Below are positions 1 through 8,045 of a stretch of DNA of 9,463 nt, piece after piece; position 1 is the stretch's first letter; every line of letters begins with the position of its first letter. The notes beneath the pieces were generated by a model that saw only the letters and a program-made list of their open reading frames with translations, was not told where the DNA came from and made no database searches. This stretch comes from Boseongicola sp. SB0675_bin_26 (lineage in GTDB: Bacteria; Pseudomonadota; Alphaproteobacteria; Rhodobacterales; Rhodobacteraceae). Location: positions 1 to 9,463 of the forward strand of contig VYCX01000449.1 in NCBI GenBank assembly GCA_009843725.1. The letters are read 5' to 3'. The position numbers and the translations under genes are program-made.

Positions 1-313
1 TCTGCGCAAGTTCCAGCGCCTCGTCCGCCCCGCCCAACATTTCGTCAAGTCCCTCGTTCCGGATGCGTCGCGGAAAGAGGGGGTCAATGAGGTGCGCCAT
101 GACTTCGTTCCGGTGGTCTTGACTGCTGGCCGGGCCGCCGCCTGCCGAAAAGCGGTCATGAATGAATGCCGCCAGTGAAAGATGTCTCGCTTGGAGTCTC
201 CCGTTGTGGTTGCGGCGCGGCAGGTGCCGGGCCGTTGCATTCGGCGGGCGGTCCGCCAAAGCGGGCCTGGAAAACGCCGCAAGGTTCAAGACAGGCATCG
301 AGGAACGTTTCAT
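1..313 (-). CDS. possible partial hypothetical protein, 3' end beyond left edge
   Basis: An open minus-strand frame runs leftwards off the window with no stop. Candidate starts are ATG at 311-313 (preceded by an AGAGGA-like site about 9 bases upstream), ATG at 296-298, and ATG at 98-100. The part from 100 to the edge reads MAHLIDPLFPRRIRNEGLDE and continues with an acidic, leucine-rich helical stretch. Its codons favour G or C at third positions, which is coding-like for this DNA. The part between 313 and 100 is much less protein-like, so 98-100 may be the true start, although no clear ribosome binding site precedes it. I recognise no family or motif. In G+C-rich DNA such open frames also arise by chance, and an overlapping plus-strand frame at 162-359 competes. 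The gene is therefore tentative. Confidence 0.35.
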   Translation of the reverse strand, partial: MKRSSMPVLNLAAFSRPALADRPPNATARHLPRRNHNGRLQARHLSLAAFIHDRFSAGGGPASSQDHRNEVMAHLIDPLFPRRIRNEGLDEMLGGADEALELAQ

Positions 314-1147
314 CGAGATGCGTCCTCTGGATCCCGTGTTTGCATTCTGGAACGCGTGATTGCCCGTCCTGACGGCACGTGATCGCTCCGCTTTCGCGAA
401 GCCGCACGCATGTACGGTCCCTCCTGGCGCCACTGGTTCCTGCCGCGTGGTCGCGGTTCCCCCGGCAGCTTGTCCCGGGGGAACGAATTCGCGCCCGTGC
501 CGCTGGACCTCCGTCAGCCGGGCGTGCCGGAATTCGTCTGGCATCGGGACATGACTCCACCCACGCTGTCGCACCGGGCCCGGAACCGTCGGATGCATGA
601 CGCATTGCGGGTCAAGGGCCGCAGCCAACTATGTCGGGATTGTACTCAATGGCAAGACACTGTTGCGGATTTCGTCTGCAATGGCGGAATTTCGCGCTCC
701 GGCACTCTGTTTGGATACATTGAATATGTCGCATTGCCGTTTCAGAATGCTCTCAGGAGGGCCATCATGAGCTGGACCGTTCGCCTGCGCTCGGGATGCG
801 CGGCATGGACAATTCCGATTCGGCTGCCGGGGTTGTTGAGAGGGGAGGCCAAGGGCTTGCTGAAATGACGGGCAGTGTCCGGGCTTCGCCCAGGCGGATC
901 CCGGTTTGCGCGGTGGCCCGCGGCAGGGCGCCGGGAACGGAACGGGGCGGAGAGGGGGACGGGATCTGGTCGTCAGGTGCGGCGGGAATTCGCGCTTCTC
1001 GGACGAATCGCCCGGAAACCCTCTCCCGCGCAGGTCGGACGCGGGCCGGCACAGGGCGCTCCCGTTGACTGCCCGAATGACTGCGGGCGTGCGGGACGCT
1101 TGCGGAAGGCGCGCGAACCGGGCAGGACATGCGCGGACCTCGCCGGG

Positions 1148-1186
1148 CCGGGGATCGAATCGATTCGGTGACCATTTGATTACGGA
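1148..1186 (+). repeat. 39-bp direct repeat, copy 1
   Basis: Two identical arms flank a variable 5-base centre. The left arm is ccggggatcgaatc (1148-1161), the centre is gattc, and the right arm is ggtgaccatttgattacgga (1167-1186). The centre makes a perfect 12-base palindrome, cgaatcgattcg, in this copy only. The right arm begins with the small dyad GGTgACC. The second copy lies at an offset of exactly 309 bases in the same orientation. Confidence 0.85.
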
Positions 1187-1456
1187 ACGGCGGGTGCAGG
1201 TGAACGGACGCGACCGGGTCAGGAAAAAACGTCAACGGTTCAATGCCTTGCAGGCGCGCTTCCGGGTCCTGGGCGGCGGCCTGCTTGAAACGGGCCGGAA
1301 GGCGGTGGAACACGGCTGGATTGTTCGGCTGCCCCGTCGTTTTCCGAACGGATTCAGGACGTTGCGCGGGCGGAGCCGTTTCCGATGCTCGACCGGACGG
1401 ATATGCGTTGTCACGGGTCGAAGGGACGGTTGCGGACAGGCGGGGATCCGCCGGGT

Positions 1457-1495
1457 CCGGGGATCGAATCTATATGGTGACCATTTGATTACGGA
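1457..1495 (+). repeat. 39-bp direct repeat, copy 2
   Basis: The 14-base left arm (1457-1470) and 20-base right arm (1476-1495) are identical to copy 1. The only differences are in the 5-base centre, tatat here against gattc in copy 1. A looser match extends to the left of both copies (ccggg preceding the arm, with one extra base here). Identity confined to two arms around a variable centre suggests protein-binding or recombination sites, or ends of a decayed insertion sequence. None of these can be shown from the sequence alone. Confidence 0.85.
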
Positions 1496-1853
1496 TGGCC
1501 GAACACTCGGACGCGCAGCGAGCGAACGGCATCTCGAAGGAACAGATGCAATGCGGTGCTTGAGGTGGCGTACCACGCTGGGGCAAATGTGCGATGCGCA
1601 ATGGGGTTGGGCGTAGGATGGCCACCATGAACTGTGTCAAAGTTACGGCACCCTGGCAAGATATTGGGTCGTTGCAATCTGTGTGGGGTTGAATCAGCAA
1701 ATTCGTGCTCCATATTGTGCATGCCGCCGGTCGATTGGCATGTCTCCACTGCATGCATCGAGGGTCGAGAGCAGGAGCAATACGACAAGCAGCATGGGCA
1801 GGTACGGTGGTAATTCGGGAGATCTGCACGGGCCGGGGCAGCGACAATTCTGC

Positions 1854-1857
1854 GGAG
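1854..1857 (+). promoter_or_regulatory. ribosome binding site for the membrane protein gene
   Basis: GGAG lies 7 bases upstream of ATG 1865 and only 4 bases upstream of the alternative GTG at 1862. The spacing favours the ATG. The TGA of a short upstream frame overlaps this ATG as TGATG, but that upstream frame shows no coding character. Confidence 0.55.
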
Positions 1858-1864
1858 ATCTGTG

Positions 1865-2545
1865 ATGTTGAATGAAGCAAGATTTGCCGTCGTATACGGT
1901 CTGTCCCTCCTTGCAATGGCGATCATCGCGACCGCGTTGGGATTCAAGGAGTTGCAGTTCGATTCCACGTCTTTCGCGCAGATCGGCACTTTGCTGCTCA
2001 CCCTTGCACTGGTTGCCATCGTGATAGAGCGGGCGGTCGAGGTGTACGTGGCGAAGCGGTACGATCCCGAAAAGCAGCGCATTCGGCGTCCATTGACGCG
2101 AGCCGAGGCCCGGCTCGCGAAGGCTGAAGATGCGCTCACAGAGGAGAGAGAGCGCCGTCACGGGTCATCCCGTGCCGTTACCGCAGACGACGAGAAGTAC
2201 ATGCAGGAGCTCCTAAAAAACGTTGACGACGCTCGCGAGGCGGTAGACGGAGCGGACGAGCAAACCTGGCTGCCGCTCTCGAAGGTTCGTGCGGGGAAGA
2301 TACGGGCAGCGAGCTTTCTCTCGTTGACGTTCGGCGCGTTGGCCTCTTTTTCCGGGGTGCGGGTGCTGGGTCAGTTTGTTCAGATGGAGGGGGGAGAACT
2401 GACTGCTGCGCTCGCTGAATCAGTATTGCAGTTGCACGCATTCCGGGTCACGGATGCCGTGTTGACGGCGCTTGTTCTTGCGGGTGGCGCTGACGGAATT
2501 CACAAGATGATATCATCGTTCAAGTCGTTCCGTTCATCAGTCTAG
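1865..2545 (+). CDS. hypothetical membrane protein with central coiled coil
   Basis: A 226-residue protein of no family I can name. The ATG at 1865 is preferred over the in-frame GTG at 1862 because a GGAG at 1854-1857 lies 7 bases before it. Hydrophobic segments are visible at about residues 6-26 and 36-57, then a charged, heptad-like helical region at about 75-130 rich in Glu, Arg and Ala, then two further hydrophobic segments at about 145-168 and 192-210. The C-terminus, GADGIHKMISSFKSFRSS, resembles the tail of other small bacterial and phage membrane proteins. The likely topology is two paired transmembrane hairpins with the coiled coil on one side of the inner membrane. The next gene on the same strand is the SIR2 protein, 348 bases downstream, too far for obvious translational coupling. 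A role as a membrane partner of that protein is possible but is inference only. The coding assignment itself is good: long frame, ribosome binding site, coherent hydrophobic pattern. Confidence 0.8.
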   Translation: MLNEARFAVVYGLSLLAMAIIATALGFKELQFDSTSFAQIGTLLLTLALVAIVIERAVEVYVAKRYDPEKQRIRRPLTRAEARLAKAEDALTEERERRHGSSRAVTADDEKYMQELLKNVDDAREAVDGADEQTWLPLSKVRAGKIRAASFLSLTFGALASFSGVRVLGQFVQMEGGELTAALAESVLQLHAFRVTDAVLTALVLAGGADGIHKMISSFKSFRSSV

Positions 2546-2893
2546 ACCATTCGAGACAGGAAATTCTTTCGACCAGAACGATAACGGTGCGAGCGAACGT
2601 TCACTGTCGTCGGGCCCTTTCCTGGCACCCGGCCGAAGCCACGACAAGGCGCTGCGGCGGGCCAGGGGATGGAAGCCTTACGGCACGCGCATCTCGACAC
2701 GAGCCGTACGACGGGAAAGGGGAAAGTCCTGGAAGACCGCGGCGGACCGCCGAAATCCAGCGCACCTTGGAGCCGCCACTGACAAACGGGTGCGAACTGA
2801 AGTAGGCAACGGGCGAAGTGACATTGTTTCGGTTGCGCCGATGCAATTCGAGGCGACTGGGGGTTTGGTCCAAGAGAGTCGGGGGTGTCCCAC
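2546..2893. other. gap between membrane protein and SIR2 gene
   Basis: No convincing gene on either strand. Visible structure is limited to an inverted repeat TACGGC/GCCGTA (2679-2684 and 2703-2708, 18-base loop) and a compact GC-rich dyad CGGCGG-A-CCGCCG (2740-2752). Neither is followed by a T run, so neither looks like an intrinsic terminator. I see no clear -35/-10 pair ahead of the SIR2 gene. The promoter of that gene, if it has its own, should lie here. Confidence 0.5.
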
Positions 2894-5800
2894 ATGCAGT
2901 TTGTGCGGGAAGGTCCGGACGTTCCCGAGCGCCTGTTGCAGGCACACGAAGAAGGCCGCGTCGTCTTTTTCTGTGGTGCTGGAATTTCCTATCCCGCTGG
3001 TTTGCCGGGATTTGCCGAACTGGTGGACAAGCTCTATTCCGGTCTGGGGATTGACCCGGATCCCGTGCAGGCGGCCGCCATCAAGGCCAAGAGCCATGAC
3101 AGGGCCGTGGGTCTGCTCGAGGCGAATTATGTCGGCGGACGTCGTGCCGTACGTCAGAAGATCGCGGAGATCCTCGATCCGGACGTTTCCGGCCCCAATG
3201 CCACCACCACGCATGAGGCGCTGCTGACCTTGGCGAAGTGCCGCGACAGTCGCACGCGGCTGATCACGACAAACTTCGACCGGCTGTTCGAGCACGCAAT
3301 CGCGAAGGGTCGACTTTCTGCGGAACGATTTGAAGCCCCGTTGCTGCCGGTCCCCAAGCAACGCTGGGATGGACTGGTGTACCTCCACGGCCTGCTGCCC
3401 GAAAACCCCGCCGACAGGAACTTGGACAGCCTGGTCGTCTCCAGTGGCGACTTCGGCCTTGCCTACCTCACCGAGCGCTGGGCAGCGCGCTTCGTCAGCG
3501 ACCTGCTTCGGAACTTCGTTGTATGCTTCGTCGGCTACAGCATCGACGACCCCGTGTTGCGCTACATGATGGATGCCTTGGCGGCAGACAGCCTGCTCGG
3601 CGAATCGCCGCTGGAGATGTTCGCGTTCGGAAGCCATTCCAGGGGCCAGAAGGAGGCGCGTGCGAACGAATGGCGCGCCAAGAACGTGACGCCCATCCTT
3701 TATCGGGAGCATCGGCGTCACGCCTACCTTCACAGGACTCTCCGTACCTGGGCCGACACCTACCGCGACGGCGTACGTGGAAAAGAGCGGATCGTCGTCG
3801 AGTACGCCAGGGCGCGTCCGGACACGGCGACGGGCCGGGATGACTTCGTCAGCCGCATGCTGTGGGCCCTGAGTGAGCGAAACGGTCTTCCCGCCATGCG
3901 GTTCGCGGAACTGAATCCAGTGCCCAGCCTCGATTGGCTCGAACCGCTCGGCGAGGACCGGTTCAAACATGCTGACCTGATCCGTTTCGGCGTTCCGCCG
4001 AAGGCGAGCGTGGACGAGAGTCTCGAGTTCAGTCTGACCCACAGGCCCTCACCGTACGACTTGGCTCCTCGGATGGCGCTTGCGAACTGGGGTGCGCACG
4101 AGGGGCAACTTGACGAGGTGATGTTTCACCTCACCCGCTGGCTGATCCGTCATCTTGGCAATCCTGCATTGATCCTCTGGCTGGTCAGGCAAGGAGGGAA
4201 GCTGCACGGCGACTTTGCGAACTGGATAGCCTTGCGTCTGGATAAACTGGCCCGGCTTGAGAGTTGCGAGGCTCGAGAGGAACTGGACCGCATCCGCAAG
4301 GATTCGCCTGACGCGATCCCGGACAGGCGTATGCGCACGCTTTGGGGCCTTGTGCTGGCCGATCGGGTGGAGAGGTCCGGACCCGACCTTGATCTTCATC
4401 GATGGCGGGGCCGCTTTGAGAGAGACGGGCTGACAACCATCCTGCGGCTGGAACTGCGGGACTTGCTGAGCCCGCGCGTGTCGTTGCGTGCGCCCTTCGA
4501 ATGGCCGCCCTTTGACGGGGATGAGGATGAAAATGATGAAGATTCAGGAGGCATGCGGCAGCTTGTCGATTGGGAGATCGTCCTCTCGGCAAAGCATGTT
4601 CATGGGGACCTGCGCGAGCTGGCAGATCGCGAGAGCTGGGTCTCCTCGCTTCCGACGCTGCTCACTGACTTCACGGGGTTGCTTCGCGATGCGCTGGATC
4701 TAATGCGCGAGCTCGGTGGAGCCGATGACAGGAGCGACTTGTCATACGTGAGCCAACCATCGATCGAAGTGCATGAGCAGAATCTGTCCTTGCAGGACTG
4801 GACCGCCTTGATTGAGCTGAACCGCGACGCCTGGAGGGCCGCTGCCGTCGTGTCGCCTGGCCATGCGCTGCTCGCGGCGGAAGGCTGGTCGCAGCTTCCC
4901 TACCCTTTGTTCCGGCGGCTGGCATTCTTTGCTGCCGCGCAGCAAGACATCGTTCCTCAAAGTCGCGGACTCGAGTGGCTGCTGGCCGACGATGGTTGGT
5001 GGCTTTGGTCCGTGGAGACCCAGCGAGAAACCATGAGGCTGCTGGTTTCCCTAGGGCCGCAGCTCGATGAGGTCGGGCTCGTCAGGCTTGAGCGGTCGAT
5101 ACTCGCCGGACCGCCACGTGACATGTACAGGGCTGACATCGAGGACGAGCGCTGGACAGGGTTGCAGGAAAGCGAGGTCTGGTTGCGACTGGCCAAGATC
5201 AGCCAGGCAGGGGCACGGCTGAGCGGTGCTGCCCGGGGTCGGATGGACGAGATCTCCGCCAGGCACCCGAATTGGCGGCTGGCCGAGAATGAGCGTGACG
5301 AATTTCCGACCTGGTCGGGGGATGGCGGAGAGATGCGGCTCCACGTCGCCACGCCCCGCGCCCAGAGTGAACTGATGCAGTGGCTGCGCGAGTATCCTGA
5401 GCCGGACTTTTGGCGGCCCGACGACTGGCGCGAGCGCTGCCGCGCCGATTTCGATGAAGCCGCGCCTGCGTTGCTTGCTTTGGCTGGCGAAGGAACATGG
5501 CCGATCGGGCGTTGGCGCGAGGCACTTCAAAGTTGGTCCGAGGATGAACTGCTGGAACGCTCCTGGCGGGAAATTGCGCCGGTGCTGGCTGAAGTGCCTG
5601 GGAAACAGCTTCTCGAGCTATCGCATGGGGTGAGTTGGTGGTTGAGAGAGCAGGCCAGAACCTTCGAAGGACAAGAGGCGGTATTCTTCTCGCTGTGCAA
5701 TCGCGTCCTGGAGCTAGACTGCGAGGTCGAAGAGGACGACGACGACGATATCGTCGGCCGTGCGATCAACCATCCCGTCGGACATGTGACGGAGGGGATG

Positions 5801-6697
5801 CTTCACTGGTGGTACCAAAGCGGTCTTGAGGATCAAGGAGGTCTGGCTGACGAACCAAGGCGCGTGTTTACCCAGCTCAGTGACTCCGGAATTCCGAAAT
5901 TCCGGCATGGCAGGGTGTTGTTGGCAACCCACGTGATCTCGTTGTTCCGAGTGGACCGCGAATGGGCGATCCGGAACTTGCTTCCGCTCTTCGAGTGGGG
6001 AAACTCGGAGGCGGAAGCACGCGCCGCATGGAAGGGGTTCCTCTCGTCGCCGAGGCTCTATCCGCCCTTGATGGAGCGGCTCAAGCCAGCGTTCCTCGAG
6101 ACGGCAGGCCACTACGCCGGGCTTGGCAATCACCGTGAACAGTATGCGTCCTTGTTGACGTTCGCAGGGCTCGAACCAGGAGACGTCTTTGGAAGGCGCG
6201 AACTGGCGCTTGCCATGCAGGCGTTGCCCCAGGACGGGCTTGAACACGCAGCCGACACATTCGCTCGCGCAGTGGACAGTGCCGGCGATCAGAGAGCCGA
6301 CTACTGGACGAACAGGGCGGCGCCCTACCTGAGATCGATCTGGCCAAGCACGTCGGATACCATTTCGGCATCGATCTCGGAGAGTTTCGCCAGAGCGTGC
6401 ATTGCGGCGGGGGACGCGTTTCCCGACGCATTGGCGCAGGTTTCCCCTTGGTTGCGGCCGCTGAAGTATCCAGACCGAGTCCTTTACCCGCTTCAAAAGG
6501 CGAAACTGGACGCGAGTCGTCCCGAGGCATCGCTCGAGCTCATGGACCGAATTGTGGGTGACGCGGCCCAAGGGCACTTCCCCAATCTGGCTACGTGTCT
6601 AAGCGCAGTGCGGGTCGCACGGCCAGAACTCGAACTTGACCCTCGATTTCAGCGGTTGCTGGATATCGTGCGGGCGAATGGAGGGGATCTGAACTGA
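2894..6697 (+). CDS. SIR2-like domain protein with long C-terminal region (DUF4020-like)
   Basis: A 1267-residue, probably cytosolic protein. I chose ATG 2894 over GTG 2885 because the protein then begins MQFVREGPD, as I recall for relatives; the ribosome binding site is weak either way (GGGGG at 2881-2885). The N-terminal ~270 residues carry SIR2-like hallmarks: a GAGIS nucleotide-binding loop at 28-32 followed by AGLPGF, TTNFD at 125-129 (N127, D129), YLHG at 163-166 (H165), and FVGYSIDDPVLRYM at 212-225. SIR2-like domains in bacterial defence proteins typically hydrolyse NAD+, so abortive-infection NAD depletion is the expected activity. The remaining ~1000 residues are probably mostly helical with many Trp, Leu and Arg, and have two acidic linkers (about 541-552 and 944-952). 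The last ~300 residues (HPVGHVTEGMLHWWYQ onward) resemble DUF4020, from memory. The plan recalls DSR-type effectors with an N-terminal SIR2 domain and a C-terminal sensor, but this protein is longer. The reading frame is intact. Placement next to an integrase and tRNA fragment supports a mobile defence cargo. The SIR2 assignment is strong; phage defence is inferred. Confidence 0.92.
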   Translation: MQFVREGPDVPERLLQAHEEGRVVFFCGAGISYPAGLPGFAELVDKLYSGLGIDPDPVQAAAIKAKSHDRAVGLLEANYVGGRRAVRQKIAEILDPDVSGPNATTTHEALLTLAKCRDSRTRLITTNFDRLFEHAIAKGRLSAERFEAPLLPVPKQRWDGLVYLHGLLPENPADRNLDSLVVSSGDFGLAYLTERWAARFVSDLLRNFVVCFVGYSIDDPVLRYMMDALAADSLLGESPLEMFAFGSHSRGQKEARANEWRAKNVTPILYREHRRHAYLHRTLRTWADTYRDGVRGKERIVVEYARARPDTATGRDDFVSRMLWALSERNGLPAMRFAELNPVPSLDWLEPLGEDRFKHADLIRFGVPPKASVDESLEFSLTHRPSPYDLAPRMALANWGAHEGQLDEVMFHLTRWLIRHLGNPALILWLVRQGGKLHGDFANWIALRLDKLARLESCEAREELDRIRKDSPDAIPDRRMRTLWGLVLADRVERSGPDLDLHRWRGRFERDGLTTILRLELRDLLSPRVSLRAPFEWPPFDGDEDENDEDSGGMRQLVDWEIVLSAKHVHGDLRELADRESWVSSLPTLLTDFTGLLRDALDLMRELGGADDRSDLSYVSQPSIEVHEQNLSLQDWTALIELNRDAWRAAAVVSPGHALLAAEGWSQLPYPLFRRLAFFAAAQQDIVPQSRGLEWLLADDGWWLWSVETQRETMRLLVSLGPQLDEVGLVRLERSILAGPPRDMYRADIEDERWTGLQESEVWLRLAKISQAGARLSGAARGRMDEISARHPNWRLAENERDEFPTWSGDGGEMRLHVATPRAQSELMQWLREYPEPDFWRPDDWRERCRADFDEAAPALLALAGEGTWPIGRWREALQSWSEDELLERSWREIAPVLAEVPGKQLLELSHGVSWWLREQARTFEGQEAVFFSLCNRVLELDCEVEEDDDDDIVGRAINHPVGHVTEGMLHWWYQSGLEDQGGLADEPRRVFTQLSDSGIPKFRHGRVLLATHVISLFRVDREWAIRNLLPLFEWGNSEAEARAAWKGFLSSPRLYPPLMERLKPAFLETAGHYAGLGNHREQYASLLTFAGLEPGDVFGRRELALAMQALPQDGLEHAADTFARAVDSAGDQRADYWTNRAAPYLRSIWPSTSDTISASISESFARACIAAGDAFPDALAQVSPWLRPLKYPDRVLYPLQKAKLDASRPEASLELMDRIVGDAAQGHFPNLATCLSAVRVARPELELDPRFQRLLDIVRANGGDLN

Positions 6698-6848
6698 ACG
6701 GAATCTCCTTTGCGGGCTGATCTCGGTTGCCACCGCCAAACTTGGCTGCGGCAGCAATCAGTGCCCCTTGAGGAGATGAGATTGCGTGGAAAGTCGCTGG
6801 CATCCTAGAACTGACGCCGGGACCATCGGTGTTCGTCGGCCGGTCTTC
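6698..6848. other. convergent intergenic spacer
   Basis: This 151-base spacer separates the ends of the rightward SIR2 gene and the leftward integrase. I see no hairpin followed by a T run on either strand, so no intrinsic terminator can be called. The only open frames are very short or are shadows continuing from the neighbours. Confidence 0.5.
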
Positions 6849-8021
6849 CTATGGCGCCGCGTCGAGATCGTTGTCGATGCTGTCGCCGATGCGGGCTGCG
6901 GAAGCCTTCACTGTGTCCCGGGCCAGGTGAGCGTATCTGGCGGTTGTCTGAACCTGGGTATGACCAAGGAGCTTCCCGATCATCGGCAGCCCTTCTCCAA
7001 GCGCCAGTGCTCTTGAGGCGAAGGAGTGCCGGAGATCATGAATGCGCACGCCGGGCAATGCGGCCCGGTCCCTTATGCGCCGCCAGGGATGCTGCAGGTC
7101 GGTGAGATGGGAGCCCGCCTTGCGGCCGACGATCACCCACGGGTTGTCGTCTTCGTTGGGCAGTGTGGTCAGTAATCGCACAGCCGAAGGCGCCAACGGC
7201 ACCGCCCGGCCACCCGTCTTGGTATCCGGCAGGTTCAGCTCGCCAGTGTCCAGATCTACCTGCTCCCAGCGCAGCTTCTGGATTTCCGAGAGCCGGCAGC
7301 CGGTCAGCATCAGCAGGCGGATGGCAACGACCGCCGAACAGGTTTCGGAGCCGTCGTCGAGGATTTCGTCGAGAACCGCGCCGAGGCGCCGGAACTCCTC
7401 GGCGCTCAGGAAGCGCTCGCGCTTCTCCTCCTTGAAACGCTTGACGTGTAGGCACGGGTTCGAGCCGTCCGGCCGCAGGCCCCACACTTCGGCCATGTTG
7501 AACATCTTGGACAGCACCCCGAGAGTGCGGTTGGCCTGGTAGGGCGTCCTGCGCATCGCATGGTGCAGTTCGGCGATGTCCTTCCGATGAATCTCGGTCA
7601 CCTTGCGGTTGCCGATGCCGGGGTCGATGAAGAGCTCGACGGAACGCCGGTACTCGTTGGCCGTGCTCTCCTTGCAGTGGTCGGGGACGTACTCTTCGAG
7701 AAACCTCTGCCCAAGCAGTTTCACGGTCGCGGCCTTGCGGGCCGCGTCTCGCTGCATGGCGGGGTCGCGGCCTGCCTTGGCTTCGGCAAGCAGGGCCATC
7801 GCCCGTGTGCGTGCGATTTCCGGGGTCATGGCCGCCACGGGACCGAGAGTAATGCGGCGGACGCGTCCGCCTGCACGGAACTGGGCGACGAAGAACTTGC
7901 GGCCGGAGGCCCGGACCCGTACGCCGAAACCGGGCAGATCCCGGTCCCAGTGGAAGCGGTCCTTCCCTTCGGCCTTGATGCTGTCGACGACCCGCTTGGT
8001 GATCCTGATCTGTGCAGGCAT
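6849..8021 (-). CDS. tyrosine recombinase (phage-type integrase)
   Basis: A 390-residue site-specific integrase, the usual length for tRNA-targeting island and prophage integrases. ATG 8019-8021 is chosen because a GGAGG lies 4 bases upstream; the frame stays open to 8096 but that extension lacks such a site. The N-terminal part (about 1-85, RITKRVVDSIKAEGKDRFHWDRDLPGF) matches the arm-binding domain of P4-type integrases (DUF4102-like). Residues about 97-180 form the SAM-like core-binding domain. The catalytic domain holds R243 (TGCRLSE), K268 (DTKTGG), H328 and R331 (HDLRHSF), H354 (LGHTQ) and the nucleophile Y363 (RYAHL). All are present, so the enzyme should be active. It would catalyse integration and excision by strand exchange through a 3'-phosphotyrosine link. 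It reads away from the tRNA fragment at 8228-8272, with about 200 bases of leader containing repeats, the usual arrangement at the integrase end of an integrative element. No excisionase gene is visible. Confidence 0.95.
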   Translation of the reverse strand: MPAQIRITKRVVDSIKAEGKDRFHWDRDLPGFGVRVRASGRKFFVAQFRAGGRVRRITLGPVAAMTPEIARTRAMALLAEAKAGRDPAMQRDAARKAATVKLLGQRFLEEYVPDHCKESTANEYRRSVELFIDPGIGNRKVTEIHRKDIAELHHAMRRTPYQANRTLGVLSKMFNMAEVWGLRPDGSNPCLHVKRFKEEKRERFLSAEEFRRLGAVLDEILDDGSETCSAVVAIRLLMLTGCRLSEIQKLRWEQVDLDTGELNLPDTKTGGRAVPLAPSAVRLLTTLPNEDDNPWVIVGRKAGSHLTDLQHPWRRIRDRAALPGVRIHDLRHSFASRALALGEGLPMIGKLLGHTQVQTTARYAHLARDTVKASAARIGDSIDNDLDAAP

Positions 8022-8025
8022 TGTG

Positions 8026-8030
8026 CCTCC
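8026..8030 (-). promoter_or_regulatory. ribosome binding site of the integrase
   Basis: On the minus strand GGAGG is followed after 4 bases (caca) by the ATG at 8019-8021. It decides the start over the upstream in-frame ATG codons at 8073-8075 and 8094-8096. Confidence 0.8.
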
Positions 8031-8045
8031 GTTGACTGTCTTCGT

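Larger units (their letters stand above)
314..1864. other. about 1.5 kb without a convincing gene
   Basis: This stretch is G+C-rich over most of its length, with more A+T-rich patches around 620-760 and 1600-1800. Open frames occur on both strands, but none gives a recognisable domain, and overlapping frames look equally good or bad. A consensus-like AGGAGG at 755-760 sits 6 bases before an ATG at 767-769, but the frame it opens is only 33 codons (to 868) with an unremarkable arginine-rich product. The most distinct content is the direct repeat pair listed separately. The region could be decayed mobile DNA, an RNA-coding or regulatory region, or a gene graveyard; the sequence does not decide between these. 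Confidence 0.5.

Noticed and set aside
767..868. A 33-codon frame with a good AGGAGG ribosome binding site
   Set aside because: The product is short and basic with no recognisable feature, and the overlapping frames look equally plausible. The ribosome binding site alone is not enough.
906..1616. A 236-codon plus-strand frame covering both 39-bp repeats
   Set aside because: The translation is dominated by Arg and Gly with no domain. The repeats lie in the same frame only because 309 is a multiple of three. A minus-strand frame of similar quality overlaps it.
2701..2719. Similarity to the 5' half of group II intron domain V (GAGCCGTACGACGGGAAAG)
   Set aside because: The 3' half that should pair with it (ending ACGGTTC) is missing, no domain VI follows, and no reverse transcriptase is present. 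At best a relic, more likely chance.
2678..4042. A 454-codon open frame on the minus strand opposite the SIR2 gene
   Set aside because: It overlaps the conserved SIR2 motifs on the other strand and has no recognisable domain; long antisense frames are common opposite G+C-rich genes. The same applies to 5714-6577 on the minus strand.
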